A stretch of 64,000 nucleotides of DNA from Kribbella sandramycini (GTDB lineage: Bacteria; Actinomycetota; Actinomycetes; Propionibacteriales; Kribbellaceae), in the NCBI RefSeq assembly GCF_013131805.1, contig NZ_JABJRC010000011.1, positions 141,153 to 205,152 on the forward strand. Direction: 5' to 3'. Shown one piece after another: positions 18,303-28,062 of the stretch (position 1 is its first letter; every line of letters starts with the position of its first letter). The translations under genes and the position numbers were made by a program. The notes under the pieces were generated by a model, which saw nothing but the letters and a program-made list of their open reading frames with translations, was not told the DNA's origin and searched no databases.

Positions 18303-20045
18303 TCATCGGTGTACTGCGATGTTGCCGAAGGCTGCCTGACCGGACGAGACCAGGCCGATGTTGCCGTTGCGGAAAGCGGAGTCTGTGGCGCGCACCGATG
18401 CCAGGATCCGCTCCGAGCCGACCGCTCGAAGCTCAGCGCCGATTCGGGCGCCGTTGGCAACAACCGTCAAGCGGTACTTCGCGCCAACGACCACTCCCCC
18501 CTTGACGGCGGTGGTCGCGAGCACGACGGGAGCTTTCTGATGGGCGTTCCGTCCGAGCACAAGCTTGCCGTCGGCACCAATCGTGGCGAAGTAGCCGTCC
18601 TGCGACGTCGGGGCCAGCTCTGGATCGGTCACCCGGAACACCAACCCTGCAGTGCTTTCCGCGCCGTTGACGGTCACATCGGTGGCAGCGCGGTAGTCAT
18701 TCCAACCAGTCGAACCAACCAGACTCTTTCCGCCTGCACCGGATTGGACATAGGTGTTACCGGCACCCACCGACCAGGTCCCGCTGTAGCGGACCCAACC
18801 GGGGTCGTCGCCGGCGCTGAAATCCGCACGGTACGGCAGTGTCCCGACGTTGGCCTGCCCGGCGAACACGCCGCAGTGGGTGCTTCCTGGACGTCCGGCG
18901 GGCGAGTCGAGACGTAGCTGTCGGCCGTCCTTCGAAGGCAGCAGTGAGGCGCCCCAGAGCGTGCCGTCGCATTCTTTCGGCTTGAACGGTAGGTGCATCC
19001 GGTGCCAGGTCTTGCCGAGGTCGTAGCTCACCAAGGCGGACTGCAGTTGTTCAGGAGTTTGCTTCGGCTCCCGGCTGTCGATGCTGTACCCGGCACTGAG
19101 GATCAGTTGTCCGCGCGGCCCGCCGCCGGGAGCCCAGACCACGTACGGATAGCTCGCCAGGTAGCGATGGTCGGCCGTCTGCGGACGCCGGCCGAGGTCG
19201 GCCGGATCCCCCCAGTTGATGCCGTCGGTGGACTCCTTGATCATCGCGTCCGCGGCGATCGGCGCGCCGACGAGTTCGTAACTGAGCACAAAGCGGCCAT
19301 TGGGCAGTCTGGTCACGATCGGCATCCCGGGGCGCAGGTGTTGCGGCGGTGCAGCCACGACGTCGGTCACCGGCCCCCACCTGTCACCGCCGTCCGGCGA
19401 AACGATCTGGCTGAGCTTCTGGGAGTGAGCGGGGTCCCGCTCGTCGGAGAAATGCATCACCAGCTTGCCGTTGGCCGCGACGTACAGGAACGGTTCCCAG
19501 ATCGGTCGCTTGTCGGCGCTGCTCTGCTGGGCTACGCCGACGTACTTCCAGCTTCGGCCATGATCGGGGCTGCGCCAGACCTGAACCTCGGCCAGCGCCT
19601 TGGCCGGATCCCACACCAGCCCGGCCAGCAGGATGGTGCCGGCTGGGTACCGGCCGATCCGTTGCGGCAGTTCGAGTAAGGACGGCGTCCATTTCACCGG
19701 CGAGGGGCGACCCTCCCCGGACTGACCGTCTTCGACCGTTGCGATGGTCTTCCAGCTGCGACCGTCGTTCGTGCTCCGCTTGATCAGGTAAGGCACGGAT
19801 GCACTGGAATTGGGCTTCCAGTGCTCGAACGTGCTGATCAACGTGCCGTTCTCCCGGCCGGCGTGCTGCAGCCGGAGCGTGCGGATCGCCAGCCCCTTGT
19901 CGCCCGGATCGGCGAACTCGTGGATGGGCCGCCCGTCCCCGTTGGCCGCCGCCTGCTCGTACGCGGCGGGCTGCAGGAGGACGGCCGCAGCGGCCAGGGC
20001 CAGGACGGCGACGATCAGCCGGCCTCGTTTCGATGACGTGGACAC
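18303..20045 (-). CDS. Secreted BNR/Asp-box glycosidase-like protein with one C-terminal beta domain
   Basis: A 580-residue secreted protein. A signal peptide occupies the first about 35 residues (LIVAVLALAAAAVLL core). The body is a propeller of BNR/Asp-box type, with boxes such as STNDGRSW, SPDHGRSW and SPDGGDRW. The C-terminal about 180 residues form a LamG/DUF1080-like jelly-roll starting near YRADFSAGDDPGW. The family is usually called sialidase, but I cannot see a convincing RIP motif, so the substrate may be another glycan. It starts at GTG 20045 and is divergent from a longer paralog with a 183-bp gap. The N-terminal third is closely similar to that paralog, implying duplication. Confidence 0.82.
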   Translation of the reverse strand: MSTSSKRGRLIVAVLALAAAAVLLQPAAYEQAAANGDGRPIHEFADPGDKGLAIRTLRLQHAGRENGTLISTFEHWKPNSSASVPYLIKRSTNDGRSWKTIATVEDGQSGEGRPSPVKWTPSLLELPQRIGRYPAGTILLAGLVWDPAKALAEVQVWRSPDHGRSWKYVGVAQQSSADKRPIWEPFLYVAANGKLVMHFSDERDPAHSQKLSQIVSPDGGDRWGPVTDVVAAPPQHLRPGMPIVTRLPNGRFVLSYELVGAPIAADAMIKESTDGINWGDPADLGRRPQTADHRYLASYPYVVWAPGGGPRGQLILSAGYSIDSREPKQTPEQLQSALVSYDLGKTWHRMHLPFKPKECDGTLWGASLLPSKDGRQLRLDSPAGRPGSTHCGVFAGQANVGTLPYRADFSAGDDPGWVRYSGTWSVGAGNTYVQSGAGGKSLVGSTGWNDYRAATDVTVNGAESTAGLVFRVTDPELAPTSQDGYFATIGADGKLVLGRNAHQKAPVVLATTAVKGGVVVGAKYRLTVVANGARIGAELRAVGSERILASVRATDSAFRNGNIGLVSSGQAAFGNIAVHR

Positions 20046-20228
20046 TACTCACCTCAATCTTCGAATTACTGAAAATAGCTTCAGGATTCAGAATATGAAG
20101 GCAAAACATCGATGACAACCCCTTGCTGCCACCGACAGATTCTCCTACGCTTCGGTTTACGGGGTTCTCCTTCGAAATACCGAATAAATGCCAGCCGCAG
20201 CTCTCGCGCCCGCAGGAGGAAACCAATC
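20046..20228. promoter_or_regulatory. Shared control region of the two divergent glycosidase genes
   Basis: This AT-richer stretch holds an inverted repeat CTGAA-N6-TTCAG (20069-20084) and, immediately after it, ATTC-A-GAAT (20086-20094). Either may be an operator serving both genes. AGGAGG at 20215-20220 is the RBS of the plus-strand gene. Confidence 0.4.
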
Positions 20229-22526
20229 ATGCGTTTGAACAAGTGGTCGCGCCGATTACTCATCGGCGTCCTCGCCTTCGTCCTCTCGCTGGCGACCTCA
20301 GTGGTTGCGAGTGCCAACGACCCCGGTTATCAGCTGCACACGTTCACCAACCCGGACGAGCGCGGTCTCGCCGCGCGCGTGATCAGGCTCCAGCACGCCG
20401 GCGCGCAGAACGGCACGCTGATCTCGACTTTCGAGCACTGGATCCCGAACGGCTTCCCGACCGTTCCCTACCTGATCAAACGCAGTGTCGACGACGGCGC
20501 GACCTGGTCGACGATCGCGACTCTCGAGGACGGCGAGACCGGCGCCGGACGGCCGTGGCCGGTGAAATGGACGCCGACCCTGCTGGAACTGCCGGCCGCC
20601 GCCGGTGGCTTTCCCGCCGGAACGCTGCTGATGGTCGGGCTGGTCTGGAATCCGTTCAGCGGCCAGGCCGAGCTGCAGCTGTGGCGAAGCACGAACCAGG
20701 GCGTGAACTGGACGTACGGCGGCGTCATCCAGAGCGGCGGAAAGTTCTACGAGCCGTTCCTCTACATCGACGGCGCGGGCCGGGTCGTGGTCGTCTTCGC
20801 CGACGAGCGCCAGCATCCGACCTTCAACCAGAAGGTCGTGCAGATCACCAGCGCTGACGGCGGCACGACCTGGTCCCCGGTGCAGAACGTCCTGGCCAAC
20901 GGCAACGGAGTCGACCGGCCGGGGATGGCGGTCGTGACCAAGCTGCCCGACAACACCTATCGAATGGTCTTCGAGGTCTGCGGCGTCGGTACGCCGGGAT
21001 GTCAGGTACGCATCAAGCAGTCCGCCGACGGCGCGAACTGGGGATCACCCACCGACTACGGGACCCGGCCCGAGGCCGACGGCCGCTTTCTGACGAGCGG
21101 GCCGTACGTCACTTGGGCGCCCGGTGACACTCCGGCAGGCCAGCTCATCGTGTCCGGAGCCGGTACGTGGCGGACGGTCGACAACCAGATCTTCGGGCCG
21201 GAGAACTACCAGACCCTGTTCGTCAGCTACGACCTCGGCGCGACCTGGCACCGGATGCCGACGCCGTTCCGGCCTGCAGGCAACTATCCCGAGAAGGGCC
21301 CCTGCGCCGAACCGGACGGGACGAACTGGAGCGGAACCCTGCTGCCCTCGGCCGACGGTTCCTCGATCCGCTGGATGACCTCGGGCCCGCGCGCCGGAAG
21401 TATCCAGTGCAACGCCTGGACACAGGCGGCGAATGTCGGGACCATCCCGCGCTCGGACACCTTTGCCTCCGGCAACGGACCTGGCTGGATCAACTACGGC
21501 GGGGCCTGGGGCGTCTCGTCCGGCGCCTATCGGGAGACCTCGGGCGGCGGCAGCGGGACGAAGTCGCTGACCGGATCCACCGGGTGGACGAACTACACGG
21601 TGGCGGCCGACGTCACGCAGTCCAGTTCGGGTGGTGATGCGGGCGTACTGTTCCGGGTCACGAACCCCAACATCGGCACCGATGCGCACCGCGGGTACTA
21701 CGCCGGGATCGGGGTCGGCGGCACCCTCTTCATCGGCAAGCAGGACTACAACTACTCGACGCTGGGCGCGGTGCCCGTGACCGGCGGCGTGACGACCGGT
21801 ACGGCGTACCGGGTCACGGTGACCGCGAAGGGGTCACAGCTCACAGCTACGGTTCGGCCGGCCGGGGCGTCGACTCCGGTCACCACGCTGACCGTCAACG
21901 ACTCGTCCTTCCTCACCGGTCAGGTGGGGATCCGCAACCTCGATACCGCGGCGGCGTTCGACAACTTCACGGTCGATGCGATCGCCGCACCGAACCTGCC
22001 CGCAAGCGCCACCTTCGGTACCGACGAGGCCGGCTGGATCCCGTACGGCGGAGCCTGGCAGGTCGCCGGCGGTACCTACCAGCAGACGAGCACCGCCAGC
22101 GAAGCGAAGTCGCTGATCGGCCGGGCCACGTGGTCGAACTACACCACCCGCGCCGACGTCTCGATCGGCGGCAGTACCGGGGACGCCGGAGTGCTCTTCC
22201 GCGCATCGAATCCCGGGGTCGGGACCGACAAACTCCGCGGGTACTACGCCGGGATCTCCACCGGGGGCAACCTGTTCATCGGAAAACAGAACCAGAACTA
22301 CACCACGCTCGGCATCACGCCGATCTCCGGCGGAGTCACCGCCAACAGCTTCTATCGGGTCTCCCTCGGCGGTTCAGGTTCGTCGCTCACGGCAACGGTC
22401 ACGCCACCTGGCGGTGGTGCGGCACTGGCAGCGCTGACCGTCACCGACGCGACCTTCACCGCAGGTCTGGCAGGGGTACGCACCTTCGACGATTCCGCCC
22501 AGTTCGACAACGTGTCGATCACCTGA
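20229..22526 (+). CDS. Secreted BNR/Asp-box glycosidase-like protein with two C-terminal beta domains
   Basis: A 765-residue secreted enzyme, paralog of the divergent gene. The signal peptide covers about residues 1-30 (LLIGVLAFVLSLATSVVASA). The catalytic propeller carries Asp boxes SVDDGATW, STNQGVNW, SADGGTTW and SYDLGATW up to about residue 405. Two tandem beta-sandwich domains follow (about 410-585 and 590-765), each starting with a TFxxxxxGWIxYGGAW-like segment; the paralog has only one. They probably bind sugar. AGGAGG lies 8 nt before the ATG at 20229. It leads an operon with a sugar ABC transporter, so the released sugar is probably imported by it. Confidence 0.85.
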   Translation: MRLNKWSRRLLIGVLAFVLSLATSVVASANDPGYQLHTFTNPDERGLAARVIRLQHAGAQNGTLISTFEHWIPNGFPTVPYLIKRSVDDGATWSTIATLEDGETGAGRPWPVKWTPTLLELPAAAGGFPAGTLLMVGLVWNPFSGQAELQLWRSTNQGVNWTYGGVIQSGGKFYEPFLYIDGAGRVVVVFADERQHPTFNQKVVQITSADGGTTWSPVQNVLANGNGVDRPGMAVVTKLPDNTYRMVFEVCGVGTPGCQVRIKQSADGANWGSPTDYGTRPEADGRFLTSGPYVTWAPGDTPAGQLIVSGAGTWRTVDNQIFGPENYQTLFVSYDLGATWHRMPTPFRPAGNYPEKGPCAEPDGTNWSGTLLPSADGSSIRWMTSGPRAGSIQCNAWTQAANVGTIPRSDTFASGNGPGWINYGGAWGVSSGAYRETSGGGSGTKSLTGSTGWTNYTVAADVTQSSSGGDAGVLFRVTNPNIGTDAHRGYYAGIGVGGTLFIGKQDYNYSTLGAVPVTGGVTTGTAYRVTVTAKGSQLTATVRPAGASTPVTTLTVNDSSFLTGQVGIRNLDTAAAFDNFTVDAIAAPNLPASATFGTDEAGWIPYGGAWQVAGGTYQQTSTASEAKSLIGRATWSNYTTRADVSIGGSTGDAGVLFRASNPGVGTDKLRGYYAGISTGGNLFIGKQNQNYTTLGITPISGGVTANSFYRVSLGGSGSSLTATVTPPGGGAALAALTVTDATFTAGLAGVRTFDDSAQFDNVSIT

Positions 22527-22549
22527 TTCTCGGGTCGAGAGGAGAGGTG

Positions 22550-23560
22550 ATGGGTGTGCAGGCCCCTGAGGCCAGTGCCCGGCGGATCCGGCAGCAACTG
22601 GATCTGCCGGACTCGGCGCAGGCCGGGCTGGAGGTGCTGGCCGGGCTTCAGCCGTCGGCTGACTCACTGCAGCTTCCGGACGACGCCGAGGCCGTGGATG
22701 CGATGCGGTGGCTGGATATCAGTCCCGTTGATCGCGCCGACGTCCTCAGCGCTCGCCCGAGCCGGACCGATGACGAAGGCGTCTGGTGGATCATCGAGCG
22801 GTGCGGCCGGCAGTTGCGCGCGACGATGGGGAGTACGGGGCCGCTCAGCGACTGGCCCGACCTGTCCGGGTACGGGCCGGTCGGGCGGTTCGCCTACGTG
22901 TGGGTGTTCGTCGCCGCGCTTCCGGCGGTCCGCGCCTACCACGCGGAGCGCGGGATCTCGCCCGAGGTATCGCGTGAGATCCTCCGCGTGATCGCCGACC
23001 AGATGGCCAACCGGCGCGCCATCTTCGGCACTGGCGGCCTGCACACGCAGAACTGGGTGACGCACCACTTCCGGGGCGCCATCTACGCGCTCGGACGCTT
23101 GCATTGCGAGCGTCTGGTGCTGGCACCTGGAACGGTTGTCGACGATGGCGGCCCCGGTTCCGGGGACGCGGTGCTGGGGCTCCACATACCGGAGGGCCGC
23201 CTCACACCGGAGTCGGTGGACGCCTCGTTGTCGGCGGCATCGATCTTCTTCGGCCGGCACTTCCCCGAGGAGTCGTACCGGTACGCCGTCTGCACGTCCT
23301 GGGTGCTCGATCCGCAACTCGTCGAGTACCTCGGGGCCGAGACCAACATCATCCGCTTCCAGCAGCGCTTCACGCTGCGCCCGGCCGGCTCGACCGACGA
23401 TGCCGCGACCGTCGTGGAGTTCCTCTTCAAACGTCCACTGGCACAACTGCACGACCTACCTCGGTCGACGACTCTTCAACGCGCTGTCGTCGACCACATC
23501 GAGGCCGATCGGCCTTGGCACTTCCGCACCGGATGGCTGCGGCTCCCCGAAGGAGATTGA
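22550..23560 (+). CDS. GNAT-like acyltransferase domain protein (DUF5596 type)
   Basis: A 336-residue cytosolic protein. Its start DSAQAGLEVLAG and the central region WVFVAALPAVRAYHAERGI fit actinobacterial acyltransferase-domain proteins with an N-terminal helical part and a GNAT-like C-terminal part (PF18164-like, from memory). The C-terminal half holds LSAASIFFGRHFPEESYRYAVC and ETNIIRFQQRF. I see no classical acetyl-CoA loop, so activity is inferred. GAGAGGAGAGG precedes the ATG at 22550, 23 bp after the glycosidase gene. Its position between the glycosidase and the ABC transporter suggests it modifies an imported sugar or its acyl group. Confidence 0.65.
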   Translation: MGVQAPEASARRIRQQLDLPDSAQAGLEVLAGLQPSADSLQLPDDAEAVDAMRWLDISPVDRADVLSARPSRTDDEGVWWIIERCGRQLRATMGSTGPLSDWPDLSGYGPVGRFAYVWVFVAALPAVRAYHAERGISPEVSREILRVIADQMANRRAIFGTGGLHTQNWVTHHFRGAIYALGRLHCERLVLAPGTVVDDGGPGSGDAVLGLHIPEGRLTPESVDASLSAASIFFGRHFPEESYRYAVCTSWVLDPQLVEYLGAETNIIRFQQRFTLRPAGSTDDAATVVEFLFKRPLAQLHDLPRSTTLQRAVVDHIEADRPWHFRTGWLRLPEGD

Positions 23561-23561
23561 C

Positions 23562-24923
23562 ATGAACAGCACCACCTCCAGTACAGGCTCCATCAGCCGG
23601 CGGACGCTGCTACGACTGACGGCCGCGACCGGCGTCCTCGCCGCGGCGGGCTGCAGTGGCAACGGATCGAAGTCCGGAGCCTCGACGGTGCCGACGTACT
23701 GGACGCAGCCGAACGCCGAGCAGAAGGAGATGGCAGCGTTCCTGAGCGAAATCGAGAAGGGTTTCGCGAAGGCCAATCCGAACCAGACGGCCAAGACGCT
23801 CCTGGTGCCGTGGGAAGACTCGCTGACGAAGTACACGGCGGCCTTCTCCGGCGGCAACCCGCCGGACGTGACTTACCAGATCATTCCCTGGATGAACAAG
23901 TGGCGACAGACGAACGTCCTTGCCGACTTCAACAAGCTCGCCCCGAAAGAGGACCTCGACGCCCTGCTGGCCGGGGTGAACCCGCGGCACATCGAGGTCG
24001 CCAAAGGCCCGAACGGCGAGCTGTTCGCGATCCCGTACGTCACCGACACCGGCCACAACCTGACCGTGAACGCCGAGATCTGGGAGAAGGCCGGCAAGCC
24101 GAAACTCCCGACGACGTACGCCGAGATGATCGAGTTCGCGAAGGCGACCACGATGGACACCAGCGGCCGGCGGCTCGGTGACGCCGGGTTCGACAAGAGC
24201 AAGGTCGCGCACTACGGAATGACCTGGCCGCTGGTGCCCTCCATCCAGGAGAACTACATCTGGCACTACTTCTGGTCGTTCGGGACGGAGTACATGTCGG
24301 CCGACGGCAAGGACATCGGCTTCGACAACGAAGCGGGACGCGCGGCGCTGGAGAACATGAAGGCGATGGTCGACTCCGGGGCGGCCACGCCCGCGGGCCT
24401 GTACACCGATGAGTCGAAATGGACCAACGCGATGGTGTCCGGGAAGTCGGCCATGCAGTGGACGCACGCCCTGACAGCGGATCAGGCCAAGGCGTTCCCC
24501 AAGGCCCGGCTGATGGTTCTGGAACCCCCGAAGGGACCGAAGGGCGACCAGTTCCTGGTCGGCGGCTGCGGTTTCATCGCCGTCTCGGCGAAGAGCAAGA
24601 ACCTCGAGAACGCGTACAAGCTCGCGAAGTACATCCTGACGCCGGCGCCGAAGGAGCAGTACACCCGGATGATCCTCGGGGTGCCGATCCAGGGCAGCAA
24701 GGGCGCCTTCTACACGAATCTGCCGGATCCGCGGATGAACGAGTTCATGAACGAGGCCGGCAAGATGACGGGGTTCCAGCGCATCCCGCCCGCGCTGAAG
24801 TTCCAGCCCAACGAGTATCTGCTCGGTAAGATCAACGACTTCCTCACCGGGCGCCAGTCACTGGACGCGATGATCAAGGACGCCGGCAAGCAGATCAAGC
24901 AGATGGCCGCCGCGGCCGCATGA
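23562..24923 (+). CDS. Sugar ABC transporter substrate-binding lipoprotein
   Basis: A 453-residue family 1 extracellular solute-binding protein. The N-terminus carries a twin-arginine-like SRRTLLRL and a lipobox AAAGC, so it is probably exported and lipid-anchored. The body has the paired-lobe sugar-binding layout, with YQIIPWMNKW and IEVAKGPNGELFAIPYVTD. It binds a saccharide and delivers it to the two permeases that follow. GGAG precedes the ATG at 23562, which is one base after the acyltransferase stop. It overlaps the next permease by four bases. No ATPase gene is in the operon, so a shared MsiK-type ATPase is expected. Confidence 0.93.
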   Translation: MNSTTSSTGSISRRTLLRLTAATGVLAAAGCSGNGSKSGASTVPTYWTQPNAEQKEMAAFLSEIEKGFAKANPNQTAKTLLVPWEDSLTKYTAAFSGGNPPDVTYQIIPWMNKWRQTNVLADFNKLAPKEDLDALLAGVNPRHIEVAKGPNGELFAIPYVTDTGHNLTVNAEIWEKAGKPKLPTTYAEMIEFAKATTMDTSGRRLGDAGFDKSKVAHYGMTWPLVPSIQENYIWHYFWSFGTEYMSADGKDIGFDNEAGRAALENMKAMVDSGAATPAGLYTDESKWTNAMVSGKSAMQWTHALTADQAKAFPKARLMVLEPPKGPKGDQFLVGGCGFIAVSAKSKNLENAYKLAKYILTPAPKEQYTRMILGVPIQGSKGAFYTNLPDPRMNEFMNEAGKMTGFQRIPPALKFQPNEYLLGKINDFLTGRQSLDAMIKDAGKQIKQMAAAAA

Positions 24924-25798
24924 TCAGTCGTCGCCTTCGGGAGACAGCTGTCGCCGGGCCCTTCCTGAGCGTGAAGGGCCTGGTCTTCGGCCTGTTCATC
25001 CTGGTTCCCTTCGTCTACACCTTCATCCTGACCTTCCAGCGCGGCAGTCTGCTCACGGGGATGCGCTGGGGCGGCCTGAGCAACTATCGGACGGTCGTCA
25101 CCGACACGCTGTTCCGGGACGCGCTGAAGAACACGCTGCTCTTCATGCTCGTCTGTACTCCGGTGACGCTGGTGGTCTCAGCGGCGGTCGGCCTGTTGCT
25201 GTCCTCGAGCTTGCGCGGTATGGCGGTGCATCGCGCGCTGATCTACCTGCCGTCGCTGCTGTCCGTGGTGGCAACAGGTCTGATCTGGAAGGTGCTCCTC
25301 GATCCCGAACAGGGACCGCTGCACTTGTTGATGTTGCGGGGCTTCGGGCTGGACGTACCGTGGCTCACCAATGGGACGGTCGCCATCGTCCTGCTCGCGT
25401 TCATCACCGCCTGGAGCACCTGCGGCTTCTACGGCCTGGTCTTCATGGCCGCGTTCAACGGCATCGACACCGAACTGCTCGAAGCCGCCCGCATCGACGG
25501 CGCCGGACCGTGGCAGGTCCTCGTCCAGATCAAGCTGCCGCTGATCCAGCCGGTGGCGCAGGTCGTTCTGGCGCTGCTGACGATCAACTGCGTACAGGTC
25601 TTCGACCTGGTCTTCGTGCTCACGAACGGCGCACCGGGAACCGCTACCTACACAGCGATGTGGTACGTCTACCAGAACGCGTTCAACGGCGGCTCGGTCG
25701 CGTATGCCGCGACCATGAGCGTGATGCTGCTGATCCTGACCGCGTTGATTTCCGCGCTGTTCCTGGCGCGACGTACGGGGGCGGATGCCGATGCCTAG
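24920..25798 (+). CDS. Sugar ABC transporter permease (MalF-like)
   Basis: A 292-residue membrane protein with about six membrane segments. The EAA loop that contacts the ATPase reads EAARIDGAGPWQVLVQIKLPL (about residues 192-212). This is the binding-protein-dependent transport inner membrane component of CUT1 type. The start overlaps the binding protein stop as ATGA, and it overlaps the next permease by 14 bp. The pair of permeases imports the glycan fragment released by the secreted glycosidase, which is inferred from gene order. Confidence 0.93.
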   Translation: MISRRLRETAVAGPFLSVKGLVFGLFILVPFVYTFILTFQRGSLLTGMRWGGLSNYRTVVTDTLFRDALKNTLLFMLVCTPVTLVVSAAVGLLLSSSLRGMAVHRALIYLPSLLSVVATGLIWKVLLDPEQGPLHLLMLRGFGLDVPWLTNGTVAIVLLAFITAWSTCGFYGLVFMAAFNGIDTELLEAARIDGAGPWQVLVQIKLPLIQPVAQVVLALLTINCVQVFDLVFVLTNGAPGTATYTAMWYVYQNAFNGGSVAYAATMSVMLLILTALISALFLARRTGADADA

Positions 25799-26609
25799 CC
25801 GTCGCTGGCCTGTGAGTGTGGCGATGCACACGACTGCGGCCGTTACCAGCTTCTTGTTCGCGGCGCCGGTGCTCATCGTGCTCGTGGCGTCCTTGAAATC
25901 GTCGACCTTCCTCGACTTCTCCTGGGCGCCGCAGGATTGGACGCTGCGCAATTACCGCGAGGTCCTCGGTGATCCCCTGTTCCCGCGGTACGTCGCCAAC
26001 AGCTTCCTCGTCGGCGGCGTGGTCACGGGGTTGACCGTGCTCGTCGACCTGCTGGCCGCCTATGCGTTCGCGAAGCTGAGATTTGTTGGGCGGGACAAGA
26101 TTTTCGCGTTGTTGCTGGCGACAATGATGTTGCCGTTCTCGGCCACGCTCGTCCCCGTCTACCTGATCGTTGCCAAGCTCGGCATGGTCGATACCTACCC
26201 TGGGATGGTTGTCCCGGCGCTGGCCGCGCCTTTCGGTGTGTTCTTGTTGCGGCAGTTCATTCGCGGTATCCCGGACTCGCTGCTCGAGTCGGCCCGAATC
26301 GACGGCGCATCGGAGTTGCGGATCTTCGCCAGCGTCATCCTGCCGTTGTGCCGGCAGCCGATGGCGGTCCTCGCGATCTTCACCTTCGTGGGGAGCTGGA
26401 ACTCGTTCCTGTGGCCGCTGCTCATCGCGCAGTCACCCGAGATGCGGACGCTGACCGTGGGGATCGCGACGACGAACACCCAGTTCACCCAGAACATCGG
26501 CGGGACGACCGCGGTCGCCGTCCTGAGCCTGCTGCCGATGGCGGTGCTGTTCCTCGCGTTCCAGCGGTACTTCATCCGGGGAGTTCTCGCCGGTGCGCTC
26601 AAAGCCTAG
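25785..26609 (+). CDS. Sugar ABC transporter permease (MalG-like)
   Basis: A 274-residue membrane protein, second subunit of the CUT1 pair. The EAA-like loop reads ESARIDGASELRIFASVILPL (about residues 168-188). It has six predicted membrane helices, and the N-terminal ATG at 25785 overlaps the upstream gene; a second in-frame ATG six bases later is equally possible. A 36-bp gap separates it from the TIM-barrel-like gene. Confidence 0.93.
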   Translation: MPMPSRRWPVSVAMHTTAAVTSFLFAAPVLIVLVASLKSSTFLDFSWAPQDWTLRNYREVLGDPLFPRYVANSFLVGGVVTGLTVLVDLLAAYAFAKLRFVGRDKIFALLLATMMLPFSATLVPVYLIVAKLGMVDTYPGMVVPALAAPFGVFLLRQFIRGIPDSLLESARIDGASELRIFASVILPLCRQPMAVLAIFTFVGSWNSFLWPLLIAQSPEMRTLTVGIATTNTQFTQNIGGTTAVAVLSLLPMAVLFLAFQRYFIRGVLAGALKA

Positions 26610-26645
26610 TCAATCCGAAGAATACTTGTTGAGGAGTTGGTTCTG

Positions 26646-28043
26646 ATGGCTTCCCGTGGTCCGTCGCCTTTTCCGTCCGGCGGCCTGAAGGCGGTCCTGG
26701 TCGGCGGCAACACCGTTGGCGCGGCGGTGCGCGAGCGCGAGCCGCGCGCCGACGATTACCGGCATGTCGACACGCCGGGGCTGATCCGCAAGCTCCGCGA
26801 CCTGTCGGTCAACACCTATCTGTACGGGATCTGGGACTCTCCGACCGACTTCGACGATCTGCGGCGGGAGTTCCTGCCTGCGGCCGAAGCGGCTGGGATC
26901 TCGGTCATTCCGTATCTCGTTCCCCCCAGTGAAACCAGCGAGAACGGCCGCGCATCCCGACCTTTCCTGCTCGATTTCGTGACCTGGGCCACCGAGATCG
27001 CCGAGCTCTCCACCCGGCACAAGAATTTGGTCGCCTGGGCGATCGACGACTTCGAATTCGAGCTCAACGCGAAGCTGTTCACGCCGGAATACATGCAGAA
27101 CATCGTCGATGCGGCGGCCGCGGTGAATCCTGAGCTCCGCTTCTACACCTGTGCGTACTACGGGGCCGCTACGAGCGACGGTTTTCTCGACAAGTACGGA
27201 CCGTACGTCGACGGGATCATCTATCCGTTCCTCGACGGCCACCACGAGAACACGACAGTCGCCGGATCGCTCGCGGAGTGTCTCGACGCTGTTCTCGAGT
27301 TCACCCGGCCGCGAGAGCTGGAACTGATCCCGCTGATCTACGCCGGCCGCTTCCTCGATGCTCCGCTGGCGCCGACCGAGGACTACGTCGCCGCGACGCT
27401 GGAGGTCGCCGCCCAGTATGCGGCTGATGGGAGGACGGGCGGGACCATCGCGTACGGAACCCAGTTGGACGATGCGCCGACGCCGGCGTCCGACAACAAG
27501 GCCATGTACGGGACCGGGAGGCTGGCCCTGATCGCGCCGCGCGTACCGGTCCCGGCCGGTGCGACGGCAGCGGCGTCACAGGTGGTTGACGTCGACCCGA
27601 GCGTCGGACGGCAAGAGATCTCGTTCTGGTACCACCGCTGGTTCCATTCCCGAGGTGTTCAGCCGGGCACCTACATGCTGGAGCTCCTGATCGATGATGT
27701 CGTTGCCTGGGGGATCGACATCGCCGAGCAGCCGTGGGCGGTGTGGACACAAGGCGACGGCATGATGGGGCCGGTCGATGTCACAGCCCATACGCGCGGA
27801 CGAGACCGGGTTCGGGTCAGCTTCCGGCTCCGCGCGCTTCGTGACGTGTCGCTGTCGTACGTCGACGTCGGGGTGGACAACGTGGAGACGATCGGCCTTT
27901 CCTTGCGGAACGGTGGCTTCGACGAGCAGCAGGATTGGGACCTGACGATGCAGGGGCCGCTGCTCGCTGTGACCGATCTGTTCGTGCCGGACCGGCCGGC
28001 TCGGATCCGACGCGCTGTCACCCGGTCGTTCGCTGCCAATTGA
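26646..28043 (+). CDS. Putative TIM-barrel glycosidase-like protein
   Basis: A 465-residue cytosolic protein with no signal peptide. The first about 290 residues look like a barrel (VNTYLYGIWDS, VIPYLVPPSET, LVAWAIDDFEFE, and YPFLDGHHENT) with acidic residues in DDFEFE that could serve in catalysis. The remaining part is beta-rich and may be a jelly-roll. I do not recognise the family. It ends the sugar operon, so cleavage of the imported oligosaccharide is a reasonable but unproven role. The ATG at 26646 follows GAGGAG by 9 nt; the TTG reading three codons earlier is too close to that RBS. Confidence 0.6.
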   Translation: MASRGPSPFPSGGLKAVLVGGNTVGAAVREREPRADDYRHVDTPGLIRKLRDLSVNTYLYGIWDSPTDFDDLRREFLPAAEAAGISVIPYLVPPSETSENGRASRPFLLDFVTWATEIAELSTRHKNLVAWAIDDFEFELNAKLFTPEYMQNIVDAAAAVNPELRFYTCAYYGAATSDGFLDKYGPYVDGIIYPFLDGHHENTTVAGSLAECLDAVLEFTRPRELELIPLIYAGRFLDAPLAPTEDYVAATLEVAAQYAADGRTGGTIAYGTQLDDAPTPASDNKAMYGTGRLALIAPRVPVPAGATAAASQVVDVDPSVGRQEISFWYHRWFHSRGVQPGTYMLELLIDDVVAWGIDIAEQPWAVWTQGDGMMGPVDVTAHTRGRDRVRVSFRLRALRDVSLSYVDVGVDNVETIGLSLRNGGFDEQQDWDLTMQGPLLAVTDLFVPDRPARIRRAVTRSFAAN

Positions 28044-28062
28044 TCCCACCTGATGGCGCCGC

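Noticed and set aside
18303..20045. Definite sialidase assignment
   Set aside because: Asp boxes are present but a clear RIP motif and catalytic Tyr/Glu pattern are not, so the substrate is left open.
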